Assembly (NCBI GenBank): GCA_035547425.1
Contig: DASZUU010000017.1
Span: forward strand, 36,290 to 100,289
Length of the DNA: 64,000 bases
Direction of reading: 5' to 3'
DNA from: Alloacidobacterium sp035547425
Lineage (GTDB): Bacteria > Acidobacteriota > Terriglobia > Terriglobales > Acidobacteriaceae
Below are positions 45,701 to 52,118 of the stretch, piece after piece. Every line of letters starts with the position of its first letter. The stretch's first letter is position 1. Under the pieces are notes generated by a model, which made no database searches, was not told the DNA's origin, and worked only from the letters and a program-made list of their open reading frames with translations. A program made the translations under genes and the position numbers.

Positions 45701-46204
45701 CTGCTGGATCTGCGCGACGTTTCCGGAGAAGATGACGACGTTGCGGGCCTGCGGCACCTTATCGACGGTAAAGCCCTGCGATTGCAGCCATGCGGTGACG
45801 GTGGTCAGGTCAGAATCGCTGATGCCGTAGAGCTTGCCGAACTGGGCCGGGGTAAGCCACTTGTGATAGCTGGCCGAGTTGGGATTCTGGAGGTCGCCGA
45901 GATATTGCTTGAGAGAAGCTTCCTGCGCGTCGCTGCGCTTGAGGACGAGCATGATGCGTCCGGTGGCCATGGAGCCGGAGGCTGCGCCCTGATCGAAGCG
46001 CGCCTGCGCGAGCGGGTGCACGTTGTGCTGCAGGGTGACGCGATTGTCAGGGTTGATGACCTGCGTGATGCGATTGGCGACGACGGCCTGGGATTCGATT
46101 TGCGCGGAGGCAGAAACGGTTACGGCGAAGAGCCCGGCGGCGGCTAGCGCAGCCAGACGCGAGACGAGAGTGCGCGGCTTGAAGAGTGTGTCAAACATGG
46201 CCAT
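42767..46204 (-). CDS. S53 (sedolisin/kumamolisin) peptidase with Ig-like repeats and internal membrane cassette
   Basis: Secreted acid-type serine-carboxyl protease, 1145 residues. A signal peptide ends near SAS-AQ. The propeptide activation domain is at about 50-220 (SYHKWLTPAQFGKLYGISDS). In the catalytic domain, Glu331 and Asp335 (approximate positions, EALLD motif) and the nucleophile in GGTSAAAPAFAG (Ser near 623) form the S53 active site. From about residue 720 come bacterial Ig-like repeats (TFTTTVTSAKNGTPSGDVSI; TVTFKNGSTVLGTVQTSSAT). Inside the last repeat lies an unusual insert: a hydrophobic helix, an Arg-rich loop TIPARRRSWRT, a second helix ending in NVIACGSSSNNNN, then the final beta strands. 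The gene is monocistronic. Confidence 0.92.
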   Translation of the reverse strand: MAMFDTLFKPRTLVSRLAALAAAGLFAVTVSASAQIESQAVVANRITQVINPDNRVTLQHNVHPLAQARFDQGAASGSMATGRIMLVLKRSDAQEASLKQYLGDLQNPNSASYHKWLTPAQFGKLYGISDSDLTTVTAWLQSQGFTVDKVPQARNVVIFSGNVAQIQQAFHTSIHKFVVNGETHFANATDPQIPAALAPVIAGIAPLNDFRPKRGITKRTAAHFDADSKTIKPNLTLVDNNTGTNYLYVDPADAATIYDTPNSTLNGNYSAISSLLGGKSYDGTGITIGIAGDSNIVASSVANYRAAFLPSSAAGKVTTIVDGNDPGITGDAIEALLDLEVSSGIAPGANINFYTAADTDLQSGLFLAIFRALDDNNVSILNVSFGACEAFQGTSGNEEIYNAWEQAAAQGITVTVSTGDSGSAGCDNENQVTTASNGLAVNGLASTPYNIAVGGTDYDTLLSNFSNYVSTSNSASNFYRTAKGYIPEVPWNDSPSSNTTISANTPYKDPSSGNTNIVAAGGGLSNCVESSEDANGNITCTSGGYAQPPFQTGVVSSSLAGSGTSAVRALPDVSLLAADGSYTATWVVCADSTSAPASDGSTYTDCQTPFNSNTTFSGVGGTSAAAPAFAGMLALVAQAQGGARLGQANNVLYNLASQASLYNAVFHDTTTGNNSVVCTSGSLDCGSNGFLTGFNTATGYDGASGLGSVDVSQLIANWTKANFASTTTALQVTGFTSGNSITHGQNLTFTTTVTSAKNGTPSGDVSIINDSGQANNGALPGEFLTLTNGSASGSTGDLPGGTYNVYAYYGGDVNHTGSKSAPVSVNITPEPSSLAFGAFIYNPKTQAVLCNDFDSTAKACAGASIPYGYAASFNAQPVGQSGSNTSATGTISYLDSAGSLTYNYNGTVTTANPINVPLANGGIATYDNWYYQNQSLSVASHSLSASYSGDSSYQASSASGLSFAVTQGATTTIAQATQSSSTITLEAQVNTESIGVAPTGTVTFKNGSTVLGTVQTSSATGFVSNGSGQGSTIAALYKLQIPASQLNSSARVAGLDHSAFSWKLSGGIAVACIFLFTIPARRRSWRTLLGIAVFALLLSNVIACGSSSNNNNPNPPSGGTITAVYAGDANYSTSTSAAVSVTVSQ

Positions 46205-46514
46205 CCTGTGAAACTGTGGGAAATTTGATGGAACTTGCTATCAAAAAAGCAAACAGGCTGCGAATTGCGAGCCTGCAACAGTTGGCTGCCTTCGCTCCCG
46301 GAAACGAAATCGAGATGAAACAGCACGCTCATGCCGGACGGGTCTGTTGCCCGCTGCTGGCTAGGTTGTATGGCGGGAGATGGGGCGCTGTCAAGTTGAT
46401 TACTGTTTTGCATGCAGACGATGTTTGTAGATGTAGACCGCAGTTTTGTCATTTTGTTTCGTTATGGCAGTGATTTTGTTGCATCTCGATGCGGCGGGAA
46501 CAGTTACAGCTTCG

Positions 46515-48386
46515 TTACAAGGGGTATTTGCCGGCGGTGATGGCGTGGGCGGCGAGAGCACGGCCTATCTGGATGGTGTCGGCCGGCTCGTGCTTGACGA
46601 GGCGGCGCAGGATGGCGAGTTGTGTGCGCAGCATGTCTCCTTCTGCTGCGGCGGCGAGGACACGGCGAGCCGCCTGCTCGATGACGGCGATGGCGTGGGC
46701 TGCGTAGTATTGCGTGGCTAACGTTCCCAGGTCCCCTTCCCACCCCAACACGCGAACACCGCGCGTGTCGGGGACCCCGGTTTCGTGGACCTGGGGCACC
46801 CGCATTTTTCTGGCGCGGAGCAGGGCGGATTCGAGGGCGTAAATTTCGATGAGCATGTCGGCGAGGTCGGCCATGATCTCCTGCTGATCGGCGAGGGTGG
46901 TCATATATTTCTGGCTGGCGGCTCCGGCGGCGAGCAGCGCGAGCTTTTTTGCGTTGGCGAGAATGGAGGCTTCGCGCGCGAGGGCGTCGGGCTCGGCGTC
47001 GTCGAAGCTGGGCGAGGGCGGGGACATGACTTCGTCCATGAGCTGCTTGATGGCTGCGAGCAGCGGGAGCTGGCCGGTGGTGGCACGCTTCATGAGGAAG
47101 CCGGTGATGATGAGGCGGTTGATTTCGTTGGTGCCTTCGAAGATGCGGTTGATGCGGGAGTCGCGGTAGGCGCGCTCGGCTGGGTACTCTTCGACATAGC
47201 CGTAGCCTGCGTAGATCTGGACCACGTGGTCGACGACGGCGTCGAGCATTTCGGAGCCCCAGACTTTGAGGATGGAGCACTCGACGGCGTATTCCTCGAT
47301 GCGCTTCTGGATTTCGCGGGAGTTGTGGGCTTCGGCTTCGGGTATGGCGGCGAGGGCGGCGTCGATCATGCCGACGGTGCGGTAGGTCATGGCTTCACCG
47401 ACGAAGATGTGGGCAGCGGAGTCGGCTATTTTCTGCTGGATGAGGCCGAAGTCGGCGATGGACTTGCCGAAGGCCTTGCGTTCTTTCGCGTATCTGATTC
47501 CGTTGGCGAGCGAGGTGCGCGCTCCGCCGAGGCAGGCTGCTCCCAGCTTGAAGCGTCCGATGTTGAGGATGTTGAAGGCGATGTGATGGCCTTTTCCCGC
47601 TTCGCCGAGGAGATTTTCGGCGGGGATTTTGCAGTCGGAGAGAATGAGCGGGCAGGTGGAGGAGCCGCGGATGCCGAGCTTGTGCTCCTCTGCGCCGACG
47701 GTGAGGCCGGGCGTGTTGCGCTCGATGAGGAAGGCGGACATTTTTGCTTTGGCGGGGTCGGGGTCTTTGGGGTCGGCGATTTTGGCGAAGACGGTGAAGA
47801 GATCGGCAAAACCTGCATTGGTGATCCACATTTTTTCACCGTTGAGGATGTAATGCCGACCGTCGTCGGAGAGCGCGGCACGGGTGCGGATGTTCATGGC
47901 GTCGGAGCCGGATGAGGCTTCGGAGAGCGCGTAGGCGGCGATCCATTCGCCGGTGGCGAGCCTGGGCAGGTATTTTTCTTTTTGTGCGTCAGTTCCGTAC
48001 CAGACGATGGGCAGCGTGCCGATACCGACGTGGGCGCTGAAGGCGACGGAGAAGCTGGCGAGCACGGACATGCGGTCGGCGATGATGGCGGAGGTCACCT
48101 TGTCCATGGCGAGGCCGCCGTAGGCTTCGGGGATATCGACGGCCATGAGGCCGAGGTCGCCGGCTTTTTTTAGCAGGCTGCGGGTGGTGGCGAAGTCTTT
48201 GGATTCGATGGCTTCGGCTGCGGGGAGGACTTCGTTGGCGGCAAACTGCGCGGCGGTTTCGGCGATCTGGCGCTGCTCTTCGGTGAAGTCTTCGGGGGTG
48301 AAAATGTCGGCGGGCTGGCGCTCTTCGATGAGGAAGCTGCCGCCGGTGATGGTCTTTGCGGGAGCGGAGGTGGTTGCAGTGGCCAT
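46515..48386 (-). CDS. fadE: Acyl-CoA dehydrogenase (FadE-like)
   Basis: FAD enzyme that introduces the first double bond in fatty acyl-CoA oxidation; about 623 residues. The start is the ATG at 48386 (MATATTSAPAKTITGG), with AAGGAG upstream; an earlier frame start at 48503 overlaps a repeat-poor region and lacks similarity. The dehydrogenase core has YALSEASSGSDAMNIRT (flavin site), EGTNEINRLIITGF (with the catalytic Glu of the FEGTNEI loop), and an extra helical C-terminal domain as in Bacillus FadE. Near residues 527-554 is a stretch (RVPQVHETGVPDTRGVRVLG) encoded by an inserted repeat. It is the third element of a fadN-fadA-fadE order. Confidence 0.93.
   Translation of the reverse strand: MATATTSAPAKTITGGSFLIEERQPADIFTPEDFTEEQRQIAETAAQFAANEVLPAAEAIESKDFATTRSLLKKAGDLGLMAVDIPEAYGGLAMDKVTSAIIADRMSVLASFSVAFSAHVGIGTLPIVWYGTDAQKEKYLPRLATGEWIAAYALSEASSGSDAMNIRTRAALSDDGRHYILNGEKMWITNAGFADLFTVFAKIADPKDPDPAKAKMSAFLIERNTPGLTVGAEEHKLGIRGSSTCPLILSDCKIPAENLLGEAGKGHHIAFNILNIGRFKLGAACLGGARTSLANGIRYAKERKAFGKSIADFGLIQQKIADSAAHIFVGEAMTYRTVGMIDAALAAIPEAEAHNSREIQKRIEEYAVECSILKVWGSEMLDAVVDHVVQIYAGYGYVEEYPAERAYRDSRINRIFEGTNEINRLIITGFLMKRATTGQLPLLAAIKQLMDEVMSPPSPSFDDAEPDALAREASILANAKKLALLAAGAASQKYMTTLADQQEIMADLADMLIEIYALESALLRARKMRVPQVHETGVPDTRGVRVLGWEGDLGTLATQYYAAHAIAVIEQAARRVLAAAAEGDMLRTQLAILRRLVKHEPADTIQIGRALAAHAITAGKYPL
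46723..46804. repeat. Intergenic-type inverted repeat lying in frame inside fadE
   Basis: An 80-bp element with outer arms cccaggtcc (46726-46734) and ggacctggg (46787-46795), and inner dyad acacgcg-aacac-cgcgcgtgt. It resembles the CCCCAGGTC..GACCTGGGG hairpin at 42712. It is read through by fadE and adds about 26 residues between helices of the C-terminal domain. Confidence 0.75.
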
Positions 48387-48450
48387 GTTGCTCGGATGCT
48401 CCTTGTGATCAACGGAACATCGTACGCCTGTTTTGTGAAGATTGGTTTGA

Positions 48451-48876
48451 TCAGGAGATTTTAAGACCAACGGCTTTGGCCAGTTTTTTCTGGCGGTCGT
48501 CAAAAGTCCAAAAACGCTCAGCCTTAAGTTCGAGAGCAGAGGCTACATGAAGAGTGTCGAGAGTGCGCGTGCCGAGTTTCGCGATGTGAGTTCGAGCAAG
48601 GTCAGTAGCAACAACAAACATCAATTCTGGCTGATCCACTTCGCGCCAAATCCCTGAATTACAGTCTCGCTCAAATTCGGCATATACCTGGTTCGCAGCT
48701 TTCGAGGAGATTTGGCCTCGGAAGACGTTCTGCTCAATAGAATGCGCAAACTCGACGCGGTGCAGAGGTGTGCAAAGCGCACCTCTGCTTGATATCAGCA
48801 ATTTATCAGCAATCGAAGAATGCATGTCGCTGATGTAAATGGATACGAGAAAGCTGGTGTCAACGTAGATATTCAA
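48451..48876 (-). CDS. vapC: PIN-domain VapC toxin (minus-strand module of a divergent pair)
   Basis: 141 residues. The PIN residues are D6 (YVDTSFLVSIY), E42 (HRVEFAHSI), D106 (LDTLHVASAL) and D125-D126 (FWTFDDRQKKLA). The LGTRTLDTLHVASAL segment is typical of the COG1848-like PIN subgroup. It is coupled by a 4-bp overlap to the antitoxin gene upstream. Its end lies 64 bp from the fadE start, so the module sits in what would be the fadA-fadE junction. A second VapBC module is transcribed away from it on the other side. Confidence 0.88.
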   Translation of the reverse strand: MNIYVDTSFLVSIYISDMHSSIADKLLISSRGALCTPLHRVEFAHSIEQNVFRGQISSKAANQVYAEFERDCNSGIWREVDQPELMFVVATDLARTHIAKLGTRTLDTLHVASALELKAERFWTFDDRQKKLAKAVGLKIS

Positions 48877-49127
48877 TCGCGATGACGATCCTTGAGGAAG
48901 TCTTCAACCGCATTCAAGACACGGTCGCCGAATATCTTCTTGCGGCGAACTTCAAAATCAGGCCATTCGGTCAATTTTGTATCCTGCGGCTCTTGTTCCG
49001 GCATAACTCGTCCAATTACATGATTTCTCTTGAGAATCCTGACTGTCTTGCCTGCTCGCAATAAGGCTTCGAGCCTGCGTGTGTTTCGCAGTTCCCGAAT
49101 GGTCATGGATTCCATCTTGGCAGCCAT
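48873..49127 (-). CDS. vapB: Phd-like antitoxin of the minus-strand module
   Basis: About 84 residues from the ATG at 49127 (MAAKMESMTIRELRNTRRLE); ATGs at 49115 and 49106 are close alternatives. The longer frame to 49280 is rejected because it would run through the palindromic control region and into the opposite module. The N-terminal part is a short Phd-like fold (RELRNTRRLEALLRAGKTVR, then ILKRNHVIGRVMPE). The rest (WPDFEVRRKKIFGDRVLNAV) is an amphipathic tail for toxin binding. The stop overlaps the toxin start. Confidence 0.82.
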   Translation of the reverse strand: MAAKMESMTIRELRNTRRLEALLRAGKTVRILKRNHVIGRVMPEQEPQDTKLTEWPDFEVRRKKIFGDRVLNAVEDFLKDRHRD

Positions 49128-49135
49128 AGAGATAA

Positions 49136-49166
49136 TGTGGCACAAATTGTGACACATTGCAATGTG
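49136..49166. promoter_or_regulatory. Palindromes upstream of the minus-strand antitoxin, probable operator
   Basis: Two overlapping dyads: tgtggcacaa-attgtgacaca (49136-49156, imperfect) and a perfect 14-bp palindrome CACATTGCAATGTG (49153-49166). They lie 9-39 bp before the antitoxin ATG, where autoregulating antitoxins bind. Confidence 0.6.
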
Positions 49167-49194
49167 CTGTTCCATCCTTTTCTTCGTGGGCTCA

Positions 49195-49239
49195 TTGGGA
49201 TGAAAATATGTAATTTGTAAAATCTGATAATATGATTTT
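49195..49239 (+). promoter_or_regulatory. Promoter and dyad before the plus-strand antitoxin
   Basis: TTGGGA (49195-49200), 17 bp, then TAAAAT (49218-49223) fits a sigma-70 promoter. An inverted repeat AAAATC-n9-GATTTT (49219-49239) covers the -10 and would suit repression by the toxin-antitoxin complex. Confidence 0.5.
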
Positions 49240-49512
49240 GTGAAAAAGATGACCATCAGCATTACGGACGCGGCCCGCAACTTTGCCGATTGCGTTAACC
49301 GCGCTCATTATCAGAATGTGACGTATGTTCTGCTTCGGACTGGATCGCCGGTTGCGCGGCTGGTGCCGGACGGCGAAAGAGTATGCTCGGGGCGCATTTT
49401 AGCGGAAACCCTGGCCATGACACGGTTGTCCGATGAAGAGGCGCGTCAGTGGCGAAATGATCTGGCTGCAGCGCGCAAAGCATTGCAAGCTCCGGCAGAC
49501 AAATGGCGCTGA
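49240..49512 (+). CDS. vapB: Phd-family antitoxin of the plus-strand module
   Basis: 90 residues from a GTG at 49240, or 87 from the ATG at 49249 (MTISITDAARNFADCVNRAH), which may be preferred because the predicted promoter -10 ends only 16 bp before the GTG. The segment up to TGSPVARLVPDG is the Phd dimer fold. RLSDEEARQWRNDLAAARKA is the toxin-binding helix. Its end overlaps the toxin gene by 10 bp. It is divergent from another VapBC module 112 bp away, and the two share one control region. Confidence 0.88.
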   Translation: MKKMTISITDAARNFADCVNRAHYQNVTYVLLRTGSPVARLVPDGERVCSGRILAETLAMTRLSDEEARQWRNDLAAARKALQAPADKWR

Positions 49513-49904
49513 TTCTGGATGCTGACGTTATTATCAACGGTGAGAAAGGCACTTTCCATCTCCGGCAATGGCTTGCTTCCCGTCCGGACGAGCAATTTGA
49601 AATTGCTGCCGTCACAGTAGCCGAACTCTGGCATGGTGTGGAGCAGGCTAAAGGCGTACATAAGACACGTCGGCGGCAATATATTGAAGCCGTTCTCTCC
49701 GTGGTGCCCATTATTCCTTATACCGAGCAGATTGCTTATGAGCATGCGCGCCTCTGGGCGGAACTGGAATCTTCAGGCAAGATGATCGGATTCTATGATG
49801 TGATTGTGGCTGCTACAGCGTTAGAGCGCGGCAGCGGAGTAGTTACGTTTAACAAGCGGCACTTTGAGCAGGTGAAAGGATTGTTGGTGATTCAGCCTGA
49901 GTAG
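49503..49904 (+). CDS. vapC: PIN-domain VapC toxin of the plus-strand module
   Basis: 133 residues with the PIN acidic set D6/D8 (LILDADVIINGEKG), E41 (VTVAELWHGVEQA), D98 (GFYDVIVAATALE) and a closing TFNKRHFEQVKGL. This GFYDxxIAATAL and FNxxHFxxVxGL arrangement is that of the common VapC subgroup with FitB-like folds. The likely target is tRNA-fMet or another structured RNA, as for the family; not shown here. It is translationally coupled with the antitoxin. A repeat copy follows 18 bp after the stop. Confidence 0.92.
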   Translation: MALILDADVIINGEKGTFHLRQWLASRPDEQFEIAAVTVAELWHGVEQAKGVHKTRRRQYIEAVLSVVPIIPYTEQIAYEHARLWAELESSGKMIGFYDVIVAATALERGSGVVTFNKRHFEQVKGLLVIQPE

Positions 49905-49921
49905 CACGCTCAATGCTATAT

Positions 49922-49957
49922 CCCACCCTTTGCTGCGCTCAGGATGGGGCACCCGGC
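49922..49957. repeat. Dispersed repeat, GGATGGGGCACCC variant
   Basis: Reads cccaccctttgctgcgctca then ggatggggcacccggc. The same end (caggatggggcaccc) occurs at 56466-56480. It contributes the last codons of the small gene at 49939. Confidence 0.65.
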
Positions 49958-50154
49958 AACTCGGCTCTCAGTTCATCAAATGTATATGCCCCGTTCCCAA
50001 AAGCCTGCATTTTCTCCCACGAAATCAACATGTGGCCATCAATTTCGAACCATTGTTCTCCTTGGATACCATGCATTTGCAGTTGGACGGTATGTCCATC
50101 CTCTTTCAACTTCAGGATGGCTGCCTCAATACTTTCTCTGGGTGATAATTCCAT
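49939..50154 (-). CDS. Small hypothetical protein
   Basis: 71 residues, unrecognised, starting MELSPRESIEAAILKLKEDG with a probable strand region GEQWFEIDGHMLISWEKMQA. The last six codons (ELPGAPS) come from an intergenic repeat, so the original 3' end was probably replaced by the repeat. It lies between the plus-strand VapC gene and the thiolase gene. Composition is similar to real genes and there is no competing frame, but no function can be given. Confidence 0.5.
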   Translation of the reverse strand: MELSPRESIEAAILKLKEDGHTVQLQMHGIQGEQWFEIDGHMLISWEKMQAFGNGAYTFDELRAELPGAPS

Positions 50155-50192
50155 ATGTTGTAGAGATCGAGAAATACAAAATACAACTTATT

Positions 50193-51377
50193 TTAATTCA
50201 AATTCTCAAAAACGCCGGCGGCGCCCATGCCGCCGCCTACGCACATGGTGACTAGCCCATAGCGAAGGTTGCGGCGCTTTATTTCGTGCAGGAGCGTTGC
50301 GGTGAGTTTGGCTCCGGTGCAGCCTAAGGGATGGCCCAGGGCGATGGCTCCTCCGTTGACGTTGACTTTGTTTGGGTCGAGCCCGGCTTGCTGGATGACG
50401 GCTAACGACTGCGCGGCGAAGGCTTCGTTCAGCTCGATGAGGTCGATTTGGTCGAGGGTGAGTCCGGCCTGCTTCAAAGCTTTGGGGATGGCGAAGACCG
50501 GGCCGAGTCCCATCTCTTCCGGCAGGCATCCGGCGGTGGCGAAGCTGACGAACCTTGCCATCGGCTTCAGGTTCAAGGCCTGCGCTCGTTCTGCGGACAT
50601 GACGATGGCGGCAGCGGCTCCGTCAGAGGTTTGCGATGCGTTCCCAGCGGTGACGGTTCCCCTGGCGTGGAAGGCGGGCTTGAGTTTCGCCAGCGCTTCG
50701 AGCGATGTGTCGGCCCGCGGGCCTTCGTCGCGTTTGAATTCGCTTACTTTTACTTCGGGTTTCGCGGGATTTTTGGTCGGCGTGGCATTTGTCACTGCGA
50801 CAGGTACAATTTCTTCGTCGAACTTGCCGGACTGCATTGCGGCCAATGCTTTTATGTGGCTTTGCAGGGAAAACCCATCGGCCTGTTCGCGGGTGATGCC
50901 GTATTTTGCGGCCACTCGCTCGGCGGTGAGGCCCATGGATAAATAGGTATAGGCATAGTGCTCGATGAGCCATGGGTTAGCGCTGACTTTTCGACCTCCC
51001 ATGGAGATCATGCTCATGGACTCGGTGCCTCCGGCGAGCATGACATCGGCGCTGCCTGAGCGGATGCGGTCGGCGGCGATGGCGATGGACTGCAATCCGG
51101 AAGAGCAGAAACGGTTGATGGTCATGGCGGAGACTTCTACGGGAAGCCCGGCGCGCAGGCCGGCGATGCGGGCGACGTTCATTCCCTGCTCGGCTTCGGG
51201 CATGGCGCAGCCCATGATGACGTCTTCAATCTCTTTCGGATCGAGCGCGGGGATTTTTGCGAGCGCGCCTTGAATGGCGATGGCGGCCAGATCGTCGGGG
51301 CGCGTGAAGGCCAATGCGCCCCTGGGTGCTTTGCCGACGGCGGTGCGAACGCTGCTGACGATCACTGCTTCTCTCAT
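50193..51377 (-). CDS. fadA: Acetyl-CoA acyltransferase (thiolase)
   Basis: Cleaves 3-ketoacyl-CoA to acetyl-CoA plus a shortened acyl-CoA, the last step of beta-oxidation. 394 residues. The acyl-carrying Cys91 lies in INRFCSSGLQSIAIAADRIR. NEAFAAQSLAV, the NGGAIALGHPLGCTGA loop with the catalytic His, and C379 in TMCVGGGMGAAGVFE complete the active site. Only the secreted-protein gene and a repeat separate it from fadN upstream. FadE lies downstream beyond two VapBC modules. The order fadN-fadA-fadE is that of the Bacillus operon. Confidence 0.95.
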   Translation of the reverse strand: MREAVIVSSVRTAVGKAPRGALAFTRPDDLAAIAIQGALAKIPALDPKEIEDVIMGCAMPEAEQGMNVARIAGLRAGLPVEVSAMTINRFCSSGLQSIAIAADRIRSGSADVMLAGGTESMSMISMGGRKVSANPWLIEHYAYTYLSMGLTAERVAAKYGITREQADGFSLQSHIKALAAMQSGKFDEEIVPVAVTNATPTKNPAKPEVKVSEFKRDEGPRADTSLEALAKLKPAFHARGTVTAGNASQTSDGAAAAIVMSAERAQALNLKPMARFVSFATAGCLPEEMGLGPVFAIPKALKQAGLTLDQIDLIELNEAFAAQSLAVIQQAGLDPNKVNVNGGAIALGHPLGCTGAKLTATLLHEIKRRNLRYGLVTMCVGGGMGAAGVFENLN

Positions 51378-51401
51378 GGTTTACCTCGACTTCAAAAAAA
51401 T

Positions 51402-51431
51402 CTGCCGCCAAGACGCTAAGAACGCGAAGAT
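51402..51431. repeat. Short GCCAAGACGCTAAGAACGCGAAG-type repeat
   Basis: The stretch tgccgccaagacgctaagaa followed by cgcgaag resembles aaccgcaaagaatgcaaaga at 56374-56400. Both are variants of a widespread CCGCAAAGACGCAAAGAACGC-like intergenic repeat. It lies between thiolase and the secreted-protein gene. Confidence 0.45.
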
Positions 51432-51432
51432 G

Positions 51433-52011
51433 TCATTCGCTTCCCTGCAGCGTCATCCATGCGCCGTTTTTGTAGTAGTGGATGACGGAGGTCTTCTCAA
51501 TGTGTTCGTCCTGAATGCCGTCATGATCGAAAGGGCCGTGACGGCGGTTGACCAGTGTTTCATTGATCCTGCCGGGCGATGCTGTGTCGAGTCCGCGGGC
51601 GTAGCCGAGAATGTTCGTGGTGTCGTGCGGGTCGGCGGTATCGGTGTCAGCTTGTGCGGCAATTTCAGCAGGCTTGCCCATGCCTGACCAGTAGACGAGC
51701 AAGGTGGAGGTTCCGTTCTGCGAGCAGAGCACGGCCCAGTCGGTTGAGCCTTTTTCGCGGAAGGCTCCGTGGATGACATTTTCGGGGCCGCGGGCTTCGT
51801 AGCTTTGCGGAATCATGCAGTGCCGCTTTTCGAGGTCAGCGAGAACAGGCGCGGGCGTCGATGGAAAGCTTGCGGGCGGCAGGAGGCGAAAGGCGTAGGC
51901 CTGATCGCCTTTGTGGCCGCGCAGGACTTGTTCCGATTCCTGCGCGATTGCGAGCCATGGGGTAATGGGCAGGAGCAGGACGAGCACGAGACGCAGATAG
52001 AAGTTTTGCAT
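51433..52011 (-). CDS. Secreted protein of unknown function
   Basis: 192 residues from the ATG at 52011 (MQNFYLRLVLVLLLPITPWL), with a signal peptide cleaved near AIA-Q24. A longer frame to 52269 is rejected: it crosses a repeat (whose translation reads HPERSEESAF) and overlaps fadN. The mature part has two Cys (KRHCMIPQSY and WAVLCSQNG), a beta-rich centre (STLLVYWSGMGKPAEIAAQ), and an acidic-aromatic end (DEHIEKTSVIHYYKNGAWMT). Its position between fadN and fadA suggests insertion into the operon rather than a role in fat oxidation. No family recognised. Confidence 0.75.
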   Translation of the reverse strand: MQNFYLRLVLVLLLPITPWLAIAQESEQVLRGHKGDQAYAFRLLPPASFPSTPAPVLADLEKRHCMIPQSYEARGPENVIHGAFREKGSTDWAVLCSQNGTSTLLVYWSGMGKPAEIAAQADTDTADPHDTTNILGYARGLDTASPGRINETLVNRRHGPFDHDGIQDEHIEKTSVIHYYKNGAWMTLQGSE

Positions 52012-52059
52012 GCCTGCATTCTTCTTGGGCCGCCATGGTTTGTGCAGTCGCGAGGATAG

Positions 52060-52096
52060 AAAAGCAGATTCTTCGCTACGTTCAGGATGACAGCAG
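52060..52096. repeat. Dispersed intergenic repeat copy before the secreted-protein gene
   Basis: Reads aaaagcagattcttcgctac then gttcaggatgacagcag, matching the copies at 1935 and 10831. It lies in the 107-bp gap after fadN. Confidence 0.7.
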
Positions 52097-52118
52097 TGGA
52101 GTGTGTCTGTTTGCATGT

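Noticed and set aside
46785..47915. 376-residue open frame on the plus strand opposite fadE
   Set aside because: Gly/Asp/Val-rich shadow of a GC-rich gene; the minus strand encodes a complete acyl-CoA dehydrogenase.
49128..49280. Long N-terminal extension of the minus-strand antitoxin
   Set aside because: It crosses the palindromic control region and overlaps the divergent antitoxin gene; the family fold starts later.
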